This document shows, in pieces, positions 14,537 to 22,881 of a stretch of DNA of 31,152 nt. Numbering within the stretch: position 1 is the first letter of the stretch; each line of letters begins with the position of its first letter. The stretch comes from JAZNQL01 sp045531205 (lineage in GTDB: Bacteria; Bacillota; Clostridia; UMGS1883; UMGS1540): positions 1-31,152 of the forward strand of contig JAZSDN010000062.1 of assembly GCA_045531205.1 (NCBI GenBank), read 5' to 3'. The notes beneath the pieces were generated by a model. The model was not told where the DNA came from, did not search any database, and was given only the letters and a program-made list of their open reading frames with translations. Both the position numbers and the translations under genes were made by a program.

Positions 14537-14579
14537 TTTAAAACCTCCTTTTTTGTAAGTATATACAAAAAAGGATAAA

Positions 14580-15275
14580 TTATGTATAGCACTTCATAAT
14601 ACCTTCAGCAATGGATTTAGCAAGCATTTTCTGATAATTTTCGTCAGACAGTAATTCTTCTTCTTCAGGATTTGATAAAAATCCGCACTCAACAATAACG
14701 GCAGGTATTTTTGCTTCACGCAGAAGATACAGTTCATTTGTAACGGGCTTTGTTTCTCTTTCACAGTTTTCTTTTATATTATCTATAAAACCCTGCCTTA
14801 TCGAAGAAGCAAGCTTCTCGCTCCCTTTTATAAAAGAAGAATAAAAAACCTGAGGTCCCCGACACGAAGGGTCGGGATAATGGTTCATGTGTATACTTAT
14901 TAAAGCGTCAGCATCGCTTTTGTTGGAAATATCTACACGTTTTTTCATATCAGCAAGATATCTTTCTCTTAAGGGTGCCTCGCCTTCTATAGCAGAACTG
15001 TTTTTGCCATCCCGTGTTAAAACAACCTCTATACCTTCCTTTTCTAAAATGTCCTTTAAAAACATTGTTACGGCAAGATTTATATCTGTTTCAAGCACCT
15101 TTTTTACGCTGCCTACAGCACCGCCGTCGGGCATACCGTGCCCTGCATCAAGCACTACAGTATTTATTTTCTCATTCATTGCGGGGATATCCCTGTAAAG
15201 TTTTGCCACCAAAAAAGAAACTATTATAACCATAATTATTAAAAGAATAAATGTACGTTGTAAAAGTCTGTTCAA
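14580..15275 (-). CDS. cwlD: Germination-type N-acetylmuramoyl-L-alanine amidase CwlD
   Basis: A 231-residue amidase_3-family enzyme with an N-terminal membrane anchor (about 8-25) and a zinc site formed by DAGHG, KVLETDINL (Glu), SIHMNH and the catalytic Glu in VIVECGFLSNPEE. The size, single anchor and compact domain match CwlD, which removes peptide side chains from muramic acid so that the spore cortex can acquire muramic-delta-lactam. The start is a TTG at 15275. Its ribosome binding site AGGGGTGA lies in the 3' arm of a terminator hairpin, an unusual arrangement (see findings). A generic peptidoglycan amidase is the alternative. Confidence 0.85.
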   Translation of the reverse strand: MNRLLQRTFILLIIMVIIVSFLVAKLYRDIPAMNEKINTVVLDAGHGMPDGGAVGSVKKVLETDINLAVTMFLKDILEKEGIEVVLTRDGKNSSAIEGEAPLRERYLADMKKRVDISNKSDADALISIHMNHYPDPSCRGPQVFYSSFIKGSEKLASSIRQGFIDNIKENCERETKPVTNELYLLREAKIPAVIVECGFLSNPEEEELLSDENYQKMLAKSIAEGIMKCYT

Positions 15276-15278
15276 AAA

Positions 15279-15318
15279 ATCACCCCTGCTTAAAATATAT
15301 TCATAAAGCAGGGGTGAT
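15279..15318 (-). terminator. Hairpin terminator overlapping the cwlD ribosome binding site
   Basis: A 13-bp perfect stem (15279-15291 with 15306-15318, core ACCCCTGCTT/AAGCAGGGGT) is followed on the minus strand by TTTTTTG. That U-run includes the TTG start of cwlD. It terminates the upstream membrane-protein gene and, when folded, buries the cwlD ribosome binding site. Confidence 0.75.
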
Positions 15319-15325
15319 ATTAAAA

Positions 15326-15832
15326 CTATTTTTTGTACATTATATTTGGCAGATTATCCAAAACCTTTACACTTTTTGTACCAAGTATATAACCTATACC
15401 CGAAATTAAGGGAACGGCAAACAAAACAGGCAAATACCATATTGTAACAGCCGTAGCCGAAGAACCTATAAATCCAAGATAAGGCAAAGAGTAGCCTATA
15501 CAAATAAGGTTGAAAATCGTTTGTAATGCTGTAGAATTAAAAATAACATTTAAAATTAAAAATAAAAATGCGGGTATTTCGCTTAAAAGCCCGAGTATAA
15601 ATCCTTTTGCAAGATATGGCTTTACACCTGTGTAAGGCTTTGCATCAAATTTGCCAACCTTCCACGCCGCATCAAAAATAATGGGCCAGTATATAATACA
15701 AATGGTAAACGAAAAAAACCACATTCCAAGCTTTTGAGCAAGACTGAACAACGGACCCATAATACAAAATGTCATCAGAACAAAAATAAGTCTGCAACCG
15801 ATATACTTTAAAGGAATTTTAATGTATTGCAT
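15326..15832 (-). CDS. Unknown polytopic membrane protein
   Basis: A 168-residue protein with about five hydrophobic segments (around residues 12-30, 36-52, 72-95, 100-118 and 130-150) and short basic termini. I do not recognise a family. A GGAGG ribosome binding site (minus strand, 15838-15842) supports the ATG. It has its own promoter, back to back with the alaS promoter, and ends at a strong terminator just before cwlD. Proximity to cwlD might suggest a spore or envelope role, but the terminator argues for separate expression. Confidence 0.75.
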   Translation of the reverse strand: MQYIKIPLKYIGCRLIFVLMTFCIMGPLFSLAQKLGMWFFSFTICIIYWPIIFDAAWKVGKFDAKPYTGVKPYLAKGFILGLLSEIPAFLFLILNVIFNSTALQTIFNLICIGYSLPYLGFIGSSATAVTIWYLPVLFAVPLISGIGYILGTKSVKVLDNLPNIMYKK

Positions 15833-15861
15833 AAAAACCTCCGGGATGTTTTAATAAAATA

Positions 15862-15890
15862 ATTATATAATAAAGTAAAAAAAATAGCAA
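15862..15890 (-). promoter_or_regulatory. Sigma-A promoter of the membrane-protein gene
   Basis: On the minus strand TTGCTA (15890-15885) and TATAAT (15867-15862) with 17-bp spacing. Its -35 box is 8 bp from the -35 box of the divergent alaS promoter. Confidence 0.6.
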
Positions 15891-15898
15891 GTGTTTTG

Positions 15899-15927
15899 TT
15901 GACATTAAGAATAAATCATTATATAAT
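15899..15927 (+). promoter_or_regulatory. Consensus promoter of alaS
   Basis: Perfect TTGACA (15899-15904) and TATAAT (15922-15927) with 17-bp spacing. The leader to ATG 15966 is only about 32 nt, leaving no room for a T-box, so alaS is not T-box controlled here. Confidence 0.8.
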
Positions 15928-15965
15928 AATGTAAATACTTTTTTATCGAAAGGTTGTTTTACAAA

Positions 15966-18599
15966 ATGGAAAAATTGGGACTTAATGAAATACGAGAAAA
16001 ATATTTATCATTTTTTGAAAGCAAAGGGCATTTGCGTCTTCAGAGCTTCCCGCTCGTACCGCAAAACGATGCGAGCCTTTTGCTTATAAATGCAGGTATG
16101 GCACCCTTAAAGCCTTATTTTACAGGGAAAGAGGTACCGCCAAGAAAGCGTGTTACTACATGCCAGAAGTGTATAAGAACTCCTGATATAGAAAGAGTTG
16201 GTAAAACAGCACGTCACGGCACATTTTTCGAAATGCTGGGTAACTTCTCTTTTGGAGATTATTTTAAGCACGAAGCAACAGCCTGGGCGTGGGAGTTTAT
16301 AACAAAGGTTTTGGAAATTCCTGAGGACAAGCTCTGGGTTACAATATACGAAGATGATGACGAAACCCGTGATATCTGGATAAACGAAATAGGCGTAAAA
16401 CCTGAACGTATAGTAAGAATGGGTAAGGAAGATAATTTCTGGGAAATAGGAACAGGACCCTGCGGTCCCTGCTCGGAAATATACTTTGACCGTGGCGAAG
16501 AATTTGGTTGCGGAAGTCCTGACTGTAAAGTAGGTTGTGACTGTGACAGATTCTGCGAATTCTGGAACCTTGTATTCACACAGTTTGATAAGGATGAAGA
16601 CGGAAATTATAATCCTCTTGCTTTTCCCAATATCGATACAGGTATGGGACTTGAAAGAATCGCTTGCATTATGCAGGGCGTTGGCTCACTCTTTGAAGTT
16701 GATACTGTAAGAAACCTTATGAACAAAATAAGTGAAGTTGCAGGCGTATCATACGGAAAAGACAGCAAAACCGATATATCACTTCGCGTAATAACCGACC
16801 ATATCAGAAGCACATCATTTATGATAAGCGATAACATTTTACCTTCAAACGAAGGCAGAGGTTATGTTTTAAGAAGACTTTTGCGTCGTGCAGCACGTCA
16901 CGGAAAACTTCTTGGAATTGAAAAGCCTTTCCTTTACACAGTTGTTGATACTCTTATTGACGATTCAAAATCAGCATATCCTGAACTTGAGGAAAAGAGA
17001 GAGTATATAAAGAAAATAGTAAAACGTGAAGAAGAACGTTTTGAAGAAACAATAGACCAGGGACTTGAAATCTTAAAGTCCTATACCAAAGAACTTGCAG
17101 ACGCAAATAAAAAAGTTTTGGAAGGCGAAAAAGCATTCAAGCTTTATGATACCTACGGATTCCCCATTGACCTTACAATAGAAATTCTTGAGGAACAGGG
17201 ATATACTGTTGACAGAGAAGGCTTTGATAAAGAAATGCAGGCACAGCGAGTTCGTGCACGTGAAGCAAGAAAAGAAGGGGAAGAAGCAGGCTGGAGCGAG
17301 GATATATATACAAAGCTCGACAAAGATATAAACACCGAGTTTATAGGATATAACGAAGATACTTGCTCTGCAAAGGTGTTGGCACTTATTGCTGATGGAG
17401 CTTTGTGCGATACAGCTTCCGACGGACAGAATGTTGCTCTTATTTTTGATAAGACAGTATTTTACGGCGAAAGCGGCGGTCAGGTAGGCGATAAGGGTAC
17501 ACTTTCTGGTGAAGGCTTTAAGGCTGAAGTTTACGACACCAAAAAGATGGCAGGCGGCAGAATAGTACATTTTGTAAATGTACTTGAAGGCAGCGTGCAG
17601 ACAGGCGATACAGTTTCACTTTCAATAGATAAAGAACAAAGACTTTCAACACAACGAAACCATAGCGCAACACACCTTTTGCAAAAAGCATTGGAAGAAG
17701 TTGTGGGCGACCATATTGCACAGGCAGGCTCTTATGTAACCCCTGAAAGACTGCGTTTTGACTTCTCGCATTTTGAAGCGGTAAATCAGGCACGGCTTTT
17801 GGAGGTTGAACAAAAAGTAAATATGGCTATTCTTTCTGCAATGGCAGTTACAAAGAACGAAATGCCAATAGCAGAAGCAAGAAAGCTTGGTGCAAAAGCC
17901 CTGTTTGGCGAAAAGTACGGAGAAGTAGTAAGAGTTGTTGCAATGGGAGATTACAGCATAGAACTTTGCGGTGGTTGTCATGTTGACAATACAAGCGAAA
18001 TAGGTCTCTTTAAAATTCTTACAGAAAGTTCTGTTGCAGCAGGCGTAAGAAGAATAGAAGGTATTACAGGCAAAGCAGTGCTTGACTATATTAAAGAAAA
18101 AGATGCACAGATAGAACGTGTAGCATCACTTTTAAAAGCAAATAAAAACGAAATTGAAAATAAAATAAATGCAACTATTTCGGAACTTGCAGATACAAAG
18201 AAAGAACTTGAAAGCTTAAAGCTTAAAATGGCAGGCGGCAAAACCGATGAACTTCTGCAAAACGCAAAACAGATAAACGGTGTAAACTTTGTTTCAAGTG
18301 CATTTGAAGGAATGGCATCTGATGAATTACGCAGCATAGGCGATAAGATTAAAGAAAAACTCGGCTGTGCGGTTGTAGTTTTAGCAGGAATAACAGACGA
18401 AAAAATTATATTTATGGCAATGGCATCCAAAGAAGCAGTTGATAAAGGAATCCATGCAGGAAACATTGTTCGTGAAGTAGCGGCAATTGCAGGAGGAAAA
18501 GGCGGCGGCAAGCCCGATTTTGCACAGGCAGGCGGTAAAGACAAAGCAAAGGTAGCAGAAGCTTTGGCACGTGCAGAAGAGCTTGTAGCAGCACTTTGA
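15966..18599 (+). CDS. alaS: Alanyl-tRNA synthetase
   Basis: About 877 residues in the standard order. The class II catalytic domain starts GLNEIREKYLSFFESKGH and contains LLINAGMAPLKPYF and RHGTFFEMLGNFSFGDYF. The tRNA-recognition domain follows, then the editing domain with zinc ligands in HSATH (His566, His570) and CGGCH (Cys668, Cys671, His672). A coiled coil and the glycine-rich C-Ala domain (AGGKGGGKPDFAQAGG) complete it. It charges tRNA-Ala and clears mischarged Ser and Gly. The start is ATG 15966. An upstream in-frame TTG at 15954 directly abuts the AAAGG ribosome binding site and is unlikely. Confidence 0.97.
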   Translation: MEKLGLNEIREKYLSFFESKGHLRLQSFPLVPQNDASLLLINAGMAPLKPYFTGKEVPPRKRVTTCQKCIRTPDIERVGKTARHGTFFEMLGNFSFGDYFKHEATAWAWEFITKVLEIPEDKLWVTIYEDDDETRDIWINEIGVKPERIVRMGKEDNFWEIGTGPCGPCSEIYFDRGEEFGCGSPDCKVGCDCDRFCEFWNLVFTQFDKDEDGNYNPLAFPNIDTGMGLERIACIMQGVGSLFEVDTVRNLMNKISEVAGVSYGKDSKTDISLRVITDHIRSTSFMISDNILPSNEGRGYVLRRLLRRAARHGKLLGIEKPFLYTVVDTLIDDSKSAYPELEEKREYIKKIVKREEERFEETIDQGLEILKSYTKELADANKKVLEGEKAFKLYDTYGFPIDLTIEILEEQGYTVDREGFDKEMQAQRVRAREARKEGEEAGWSEDIYTKLDKDINTEFIGYNEDTCSAKVLALIADGALCDTASDGQNVALIFDKTVFYGESGGQVGDKGTLSGEGFKAEVYDTKKMAGGRIVHFVNVLEGSVQTGDTVSLSIDKEQRLSTQRNHSATHLLQKALEEVVGDHIAQAGSYVTPERLRFDFSHFEAVNQARLLEVEQKVNMAILSAMAVTKNEMPIAEARKLGAKALFGEKYGEVVRVVAMGDYSIELCGGCHVDNTSEIGLFKILTESSVAAGVRRIEGITGKAVLDYIKEKDAQIERVASLLKANKNEIENKINATISELADTKKELESLKLKMAGGKTDELLQNAKQINGVNFVSSAFEGMASDELRSIGDKIKEKLGCAVVVLAGITDEKIIFMAMASKEAVDKGIHAGNIVREVAAIAGGKGGGKPDFAQAGGKDKAKVAEALARAEELVAAL

Positions 18600-18612
18600 T
18601 ACGGAGGTAAAT

Positions 18613-18957
18613 ATGAACGATTGTTTATTTTGCAAAATAGCAGCGGGTGAAATTCCGTCAAAGAAAGTATATGAAGATGAAACAGTATATGCTTTTTATG
18701 ATATAAGCCCTGAAGCACCGGTTCATTTTCTTGTTATACCAAAAGAACATATAGCTTCGGCAAATGAATTGAATGACAAAAATTCTGCTGTTATAGCCCA
18801 TATTTTTGAAGTTATAGCAAAGCTTGCAAAAGAGCTTGATATAGCAGACTCAGGCTACCGCATAGTTAATAATTGCGGACAGGACGGAGGACAAACAGTG
18901 GGGCATCTTCACTTTCACGTTCTGGCAAAAAGAAACTTAAACTGGCCTCCAGGTTAA
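18613..18957 (+). CDS. HIT-family (HinT-like) nucleotide hydrolase
   Basis: A 114-residue histidine-triad protein with the HinT layout: CLFCKIAAGEIPSKKVYEDE, DISPEAPVHFLVIPK, and the triad HLHFH (His98, His100, His102). HinT proteins hydrolyse phosphoramidates such as adenosine 5'-phosphoramidate and aminoacyl-AMP. GGAGG precedes the ATG. It lies 13 bp after alaS and shares its terminator, so it is co-transcribed. The pairing is common and fits a role in clearing aminoacyl-adenylates, though that is inference. Confidence 0.92.
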   Translation: MNDCLFCKIAAGEIPSKKVYEDETVYAFYDISPEAPVHFLVIPKEHIASANELNDKNSAVIAHIFEVIAKLAKELDIADSGYRIVNNCGQDGGQTVGHLHFHVLAKRNLNWPPG

Positions 18958-18989
18958 TAAAAACAAATATTTATAGTCTTATAAAAGAA

Positions 18990-19021
18990 AAAAGGCGGTG
19001 TAAAATTACACCGCCTTTTAA
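18990..19021 (+). terminator. Terminator of the alaS-HIT operon
   Basis: A 14-bp stem (18990-19003 with 19006-19019, core GGCGGTGTAA/TTACACCGCC), followed by T-rich sequence. Confidence 0.88.
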
Positions 19022-19053
19022 TATGTTTAGTTTAAATAAATTTTCAGCAACGC

Positions 19054-19080
19054 AAAAAAGGCGGCACATTTAGCCGCCCT
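19054..19080 (-). terminator. rpsT terminator
   Basis: GGCGGC (minus strand, 19078-19073) pairs with GCCGCC (19065-19060), followed by TTTTTT on the minus strand, 19 bp past the rpsT stop. Confidence 0.82.
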
Positions 19081-19098
19081 GAAAAACGGGATAAAAAA

Positions 19099-19362
19099 TT
19101 ATGCAGCTTTTCTAAGCTTAATTGACAGCTGAGCTTTTTTGCGTGCAGCGGTATTCTTGTGAAGGATACCCTTTGCTGTAGCCTGGTCAATTTTCTTTAT
19201 TGCAAGGCGGAAAGCAGCTTCTGTTTCAGCAGCTTCACCTTTAGCAAGAGCAAGTTCAAAACGCTTAATAGCAGTTTTTAAAGCTGATTTAACCATCTGG
19301 TTACGAAGTGTTTTGGTTGCAATAACCTTAACTCTTTTTTTCGCTGATTTAATGTTAGGCAA
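19099..19362 (-). CDS. rpsT: 30S ribosomal protein S20
   Basis: An 87-residue S20: MPNIKSAKKRVKVIATKTLR at the start, lysine/arginine-rich helices, and the conserved ending KGILHKNTAARKKAQLSIKL. S20 binds 16S rRNA early in 30S assembly. GAGGTGAA precedes the ATG. It is a single gene with its own promoter and terminator. Confidence 0.96.
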   Translation of the reverse strand: MPNIKSAKKRVKVIATKTLRNQMVKSALKTAIKRFELALAKGEAAETEAAFRLAIKKIDQATAKGILHKNTAARKKAQLSIKLRKAA

Positions 19363-19398
19363 GTGTATTCACCTCCATATACAAAGTGACTAAATAGG

Positions 19399-19427
19399 AT
19401 TATAGCACACAAGCACATAAAATGCAA
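19399..19427 (-). promoter_or_regulatory. Sigma-A promoter of rpsT
   Basis: On the minus strand TTGCAT (19427-19422) and TATAAT (19404-19399) with 17-bp spacing. Confidence 0.65.
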
Positions 19428-19456
19428 GTGTTTTTTTAATTATTTTATAATTTTTT

Positions 19457-19490
19457 TTACGGTGGAGGAAAAATTATCCTCCATCCGTAA
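19457..19490. other. Hairpin at the 3' end of uxaC
   Basis: TTACGGTGGAGGA (19457-19469) pairs with TCCTCCATCCGTAA (19477-19490) with one bulge. It lies 14 bp past the uxaC stop, but the minus strand is followed by an A-run rather than U-run. It is therefore not a canonical terminator for uxaC and may stabilise the 3' end. Confidence 0.5.
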
Positions 19491-19503
19491 ATTTTAATGA
19501 AAT

Positions 19504-20904
19504 TTAGAAGTTAAAATAGTTTTTAGCATTTTCGTAGGATATTCCGCGAATAATGTCCGAAAGGGCATTGTAGTCTGCAGGATATTCACCTTTTTCAACC
19601 CAACCGCCTATAAGATTACACATAATACGTCTGAAATATTCGTGACGTGTGTATGACATAAAGCTTCTTGAATCGGTAAGCATACCAACAAATCTGCCAA
19701 GCAAGCCTAAGTTTGCAAGTGATTTCATCTGTTCTGTCATACCGTCACGCTGGTCGTTAAACCACCAGCCCGAACCAAACTGAATTTTTGAAGGAGCTTC
19801 AGTTCCCTGGAAGTTACCGAGCATTGTGCCTAAAACATAATTGTCTTTGGGATTTAAAGTGTAAAGGATTGTCTTTGGAAGGGCATCATTACAAGCAAAC
19901 GAGTCAAGAAGCTTTGCTAAAGGCTCTGCAATACAAAGGTCGTTTATAGAGTCAAAACCTGTATCAGGACCAAGCTTTTTGTACATTTTTGAGTTGTTGT
20001 TTCTTACAGCACCTATATGTAACTGCATAGCCCAGCCGCGCTTTGCATATTCCGCAGCAAAGAAACCAAGCATAAGTGTCTTGTATCCTTCTTCTTCCTC
20101 TTTTGTAACCTTTTCTCCTGCCAAAGCTTTTGCAAAAATCTTTTCGCCGTCAGCTTCAGTAATTTCAGCATAGGGAACACCTGCCAAAGCATGGTCTGAA
20201 AGGCGGCAACCCTGCTTGTCAAAGAATTCGATTCTTTCAGCTAAAGCAGCCTTTAATTCTGCAAAGCTTGCAATTTTTCTGCCGCATACTTTTCCTAAAA
20301 GCTCCATGTAAGGAACAAAGGTTTCAGCATTTATTTCGTAAGCTTTATCGGGGCGGAAGGTAGGAAGAACTTTTGTATCAAGCGTGCCTTCTTCTCTTAT
20401 TCTTATGTGATATTCAAGACTGTCACAGGGGTCATCTGTAGTACAAATGATTTCAACATTACTCATTTTTATGAACTTATGAGCAGAGAAGTTTTCTTCC
20501 TTTATCTTTTTGTTAGCAAGGTCATAAATTTCTCTTGCATTTTCTTCGTTCAAAATAAGGTCAATGCCAAAGAAACGACGAAGTTCGAGATGTGTCCAGT
20601 GGTATAAAGGATTACCAACAGCCCACTTCAAAGTTTTAGCAAAAGCTAAAAACTTCTCAAAATCATCTTTGTCACCTGTCATATAATCTTCAGGGATAGC
20701 GTTTGAACGCATTGCACGCCATTTGTAATGGTCTCCGCCAAGCATTATTTCGGTAATGTTTTTAAACTGTCTGTCTTCGCATATTTCTTTAGGATTCAAA
20801 TGGCAGTGATAGTCTATGATAGGTAAGTTTTTTGAATACTCGTGATACAGCTTCACAGCAGTTTCGGTTTCAAGCATAAAATTCTGATCCATAAAATCTT
20901 TCAT
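19504..20904 (-). CDS. uxaC: Glucuronate isomerase
   Basis: A 466-residue amidohydrolase-superfamily isomerase that converts D-glucuronate to fructuronate and galacturonate to tagaturonate. Hallmarks are the metal motif PIIDYHCHLNPKEICEDR, then GDHYKWRAMR, EIICTTDDPCDSLEYH, MQLHIGAVRNNN and the C-terminal GMLTDSRSFMSYTRHEYFRR. I start at ATG 20904, with AAAGGAAG 8 bases upstream. An ATG at 20925 overlaps the dprA stop codon as ATGA and is the alternative. No other uronate genes are in the window, so the pathway partners are elsewhere. Confidence 0.95.
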   Translation of the reverse strand: MKDFMDQNFMLETETAVKLYHEYSKNLPIIDYHCHLNPKEICEDRQFKNITEIMLGGDHYKWRAMRSNAIPEDYMTGDKDDFEKFLAFAKTLKWAVGNPLYHWTHLELRRFFGIDLILNEENAREIYDLANKKIKEENFSAHKFIKMSNVEIICTTDDPCDSLEYHIRIREEGTLDTKVLPTFRPDKAYEINAETFVPYMELLGKVCGRKIASFAELKAALAERIEFFDKQGCRLSDHALAGVPYAEITEADGEKIFAKALAGEKVTKEEEEGYKTLMLGFFAAEYAKRGWAMQLHIGAVRNNNSKMYKKLGPDTGFDSINDLCIAEPLAKLLDSFACNDALPKTILYTLNPKDNYVLGTMLGNFQGTEAPSKIQFGSGWWFNDQRDGMTEQMKSLANLGLLGRFVGMLTDSRSFMSYTRHEYFRRIMCNLIGGWVEKGEYPADYNALSDIIRGISYENAKNYFNF

Positions 20905-20921
20905 AGTTAAAGCTTCCTTTC

Positions 20922-22076
20922 TCATCTTATATATAATCTGCCGCCCGTGTCACGGATTTTGCCTTTGATTTGCAATAAAGTTAAACAAGAGTTAACCTTT
21001 GCAGGCTCAAGTCCGCTTTGACGGCATATCTGGTCAATGTGAACAGGCGTTTTGCCTATAACGGATAAAATATTTTTCTCATCTTCTGTTAAAGAAGAAT
21101 CAAAAACCTCTTTTTGGGCAGGTTTTTTAATTTCAGTTTTTTCTGTTTCAAGAGAAGAATAAGTTTTTACCTCTTCAAATTCTTCCTTTATAAAGCATTC
21201 AGGAAATCTGTATATGTATTCCGACAAAATATCTTCGGCACTTGTTAAAAGAGAAGCCCCTTCATTTTTTATTAAAAGGTTTGTCCCCTTTGATGTATGG
21301 CTTGAAACATTGCCTGGCAATGCAAACACATCACGCCCCTGGTCTGCCGCATACCTTGCGGTCATAAGTGCACCGCTTTTAACCCCTGCTTCAATTACTG
21401 CAACACCTAAAGACATACCGCTTAAAATTCTGTTGCGTATTCTGAAATTTACAGGGATAGGAGGAGTACCAAAAGGAAATTCGCTTAGCAAAATTCCGTT
21501 TTTTACAATTTCCTCTTTAAGGTCGTGGCTTTGGGCGGGATAATTTAAATCAAGACCGCAAGCCATAATTCCTATGGTTTTCCCCTTAACTCGCAAAGCA
21601 CCTTTGTGAGAAGCACTGTCAATTCCTTCAGCACAACCGCTTACAACAGTAAAGCCGCATTCGGCAAGACTTGAAGCAATGCCCATTGCAGCAGAAAGCC
21701 CGTACGGACTTGCTTTTCTTGCACCTACAACACAAAACTTTGCCTTGTGCTTTAAAACCGACAAATCTCCTTTTGCGTACAGAAGAACTGGCGGAGCATC
21801 AATATGCTCTAAAAGCTCCGGGTAATAATCGTCTCCAAAACGGACAAAGCCTATACCAAACTTGTTTGCAAGCTCCATTTCAGCTTTTGCTCCGTCAAGA
21901 TTTTTATCGTCAAGTGCCGCAATCTGCGCAGGTTTAAGATTTAATATCATATAATCCCTTACAGATGCTTTGTATATATTTTGTGCAGAGCCGAAGTGCT
22001 TATAAAGAGCAAAGGCTTTGGAAGGAGAAAAGCATTCTTTTAATTTAAACCATAAATCATAAATATAATTATCCAA
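20922..22076 (-). CDS. dprA: DNA processing protein DprA/Smf
   Basis: A 384-residue DprA. The N-terminal SAM-like region is followed by the Rossmann domain with FCVVGARKASPYG, VVSGCAEGIDSASHKGAL, GIMACGLDLNYP, FRIRNRILSGMS and SGALMTARYAADQGRDVFAL. A C-terminal winged helix (about 325-384) is linked by a charged stretch. DprA loads RecA on incoming single-stranded DNA during transformation and is kept in most bacteria, transformable or not. It starts at TTG 22076, with AGGAG upstream. Its stop overlaps a possible uxaC start. Confidence 0.95.
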   Translation of the reverse strand: MDNYIYDLWFKLKECFSPSKAFALYKHFGSAQNIYKASVRDYMILNLKPAQIAALDDKNLDGAKAEMELANKFGIGFVRFGDDYYPELLEHIDAPPVLLYAKGDLSVLKHKAKFCVVGARKASPYGLSAAMGIASSLAECGFTVVSGCAEGIDSASHKGALRVKGKTIGIMACGLDLNYPAQSHDLKEEIVKNGILLSEFPFGTPPIPVNFRIRNRILSGMSLGVAVIEAGVKSGALMTARYAADQGRDVFALPGNVSSHTSKGTNLLIKNEGASLLTSAEDILSEYIYRFPECFIKEEFEEVKTYSSLETEKTEIKKPAQKEVFDSSLTEDEKNILSVIGKTPVHIDQICRQSGLEPAKVNSCLTLLQIKGKIRDTGGRLYIR

Positions 22077-22165
22077 ACAAACTTCTCCTAAACAGTAATA
22101 TACACACTAATTCTAAAATAAATATTTTACAAAGTTTTTACAAAATTTATATAAAGGAGAAAATA

Positions 22166-22879
22166 ATGAAATACATTTCAAAAATAGTTACCTTGTGCTT
22201 GATTTTATCAGTGATTTTGGGAGTGCTTGGCACATTTTTTAATATTGGATTTGACGCATACATAGGAAACGAGCATATAGGAATTGTAAAAGGGTACGAG
22301 GAAACACAGGCTATAATAAAAGAAGTAAGCCAAGCTATAAATGTACAAATTGAAAAACCTGTACTTTATATGAAATTTGTTCTAAAAGATGACTACACTA
22401 AAAAAGAAGACGTAATATTACGTCTTAAAGAACTTTTTGAAATAAAACATAAAGTAGCAATAGTTGCAAGTAGGGAAGACCCTGTAACAGTAGAGTATAA
22501 AGAAGAAAGCAAATTTGTGTGGGCAATAAAGGGCGAGATAAGTTCCCTTTTTGGTGAAAGATGGGGAAAAACGCACGAGGGTATTGACATCGCGGCAAAT
22601 TTAGGTGATAATATAATTGCAGCAGCAAGCGGAGTAGTAACCTTTTCAGGCTGGCAGACAGGATATGGAAAAATAATTATTCTCGATAACGGAGAAGGGT
22701 TTGAAACCTGTTATGCCCATTGTAGCGAGCTTTTGGTAAACCAAGGCGATTTTGTTGAAAAAGGGGAGATAATTGCTCTTGCAGGCAATACAGGGGTAAG
22801 CACAGGTCCGCACCTTCATTTTGAAATACGAAAGGACGGCATACCGCAAAATCCGCTTGAATATTTGCAAGGAGTATAA
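22166..22879 (+). CDS. M23-family metallopeptidase, membrane-anchored
   Basis: A 237-residue protein with one N-terminal transmembrane helix (about 7-28), a small alpha/beta domain (YIGNEHIGIVKGYEETQAII to about 110) and a LytM/M23 peptidase domain. The zinc motif HEGIDIA (HxxxD), the YGKIIILDNG strand, CYAHCSEL and HLHFE are all present, so it should be an active peptidoglycan endopeptidase. The middle domain resembles the region before the peptidase in longer G5/LysM-bearing M23 proteins, of which this looks like a short form. AAAGGAG precedes the ATG. It is divergent from dprA and 2 bp from ung. Confidence 0.88.
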   Translation: MKYISKIVTLCLILSVILGVLGTFFNIGFDAYIGNEHIGIVKGYEETQAIIKEVSQAINVQIEKPVLYMKFVLKDDYTKKEDVILRLKELFEIKHKVAIVASREDPVTVEYKEESKFVWAIKGEISSLFGERWGKTHEGIDIAANLGDNIIAAASGVVTFSGWQTGYGKIIILDNGEGFETCYAHCSELLVNQGDFVEKGEIIALAGNTGVSTGPHLHFEIRKDGIPQNPLEYLQGV

Positions 22880-22881
22880 TT

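Noticed and set aside
15928..15965. T-box leader expected upstream of alaS
   Set aside because: Only about 32 nt separate the predicted transcription start from the ATG, too short for a T-box.
18086..18718. 210-codon minus-strand frame
   Set aside because: Antisense to the alaS C-terminus and the HIT gene; serine/alanine-rich composition is a by-product of the coding strand.
19457..19490. uxaC terminator
   Set aside because: The stem is present but the minus strand continues with an A-run, not a U-run, so I list it only as a hairpin.
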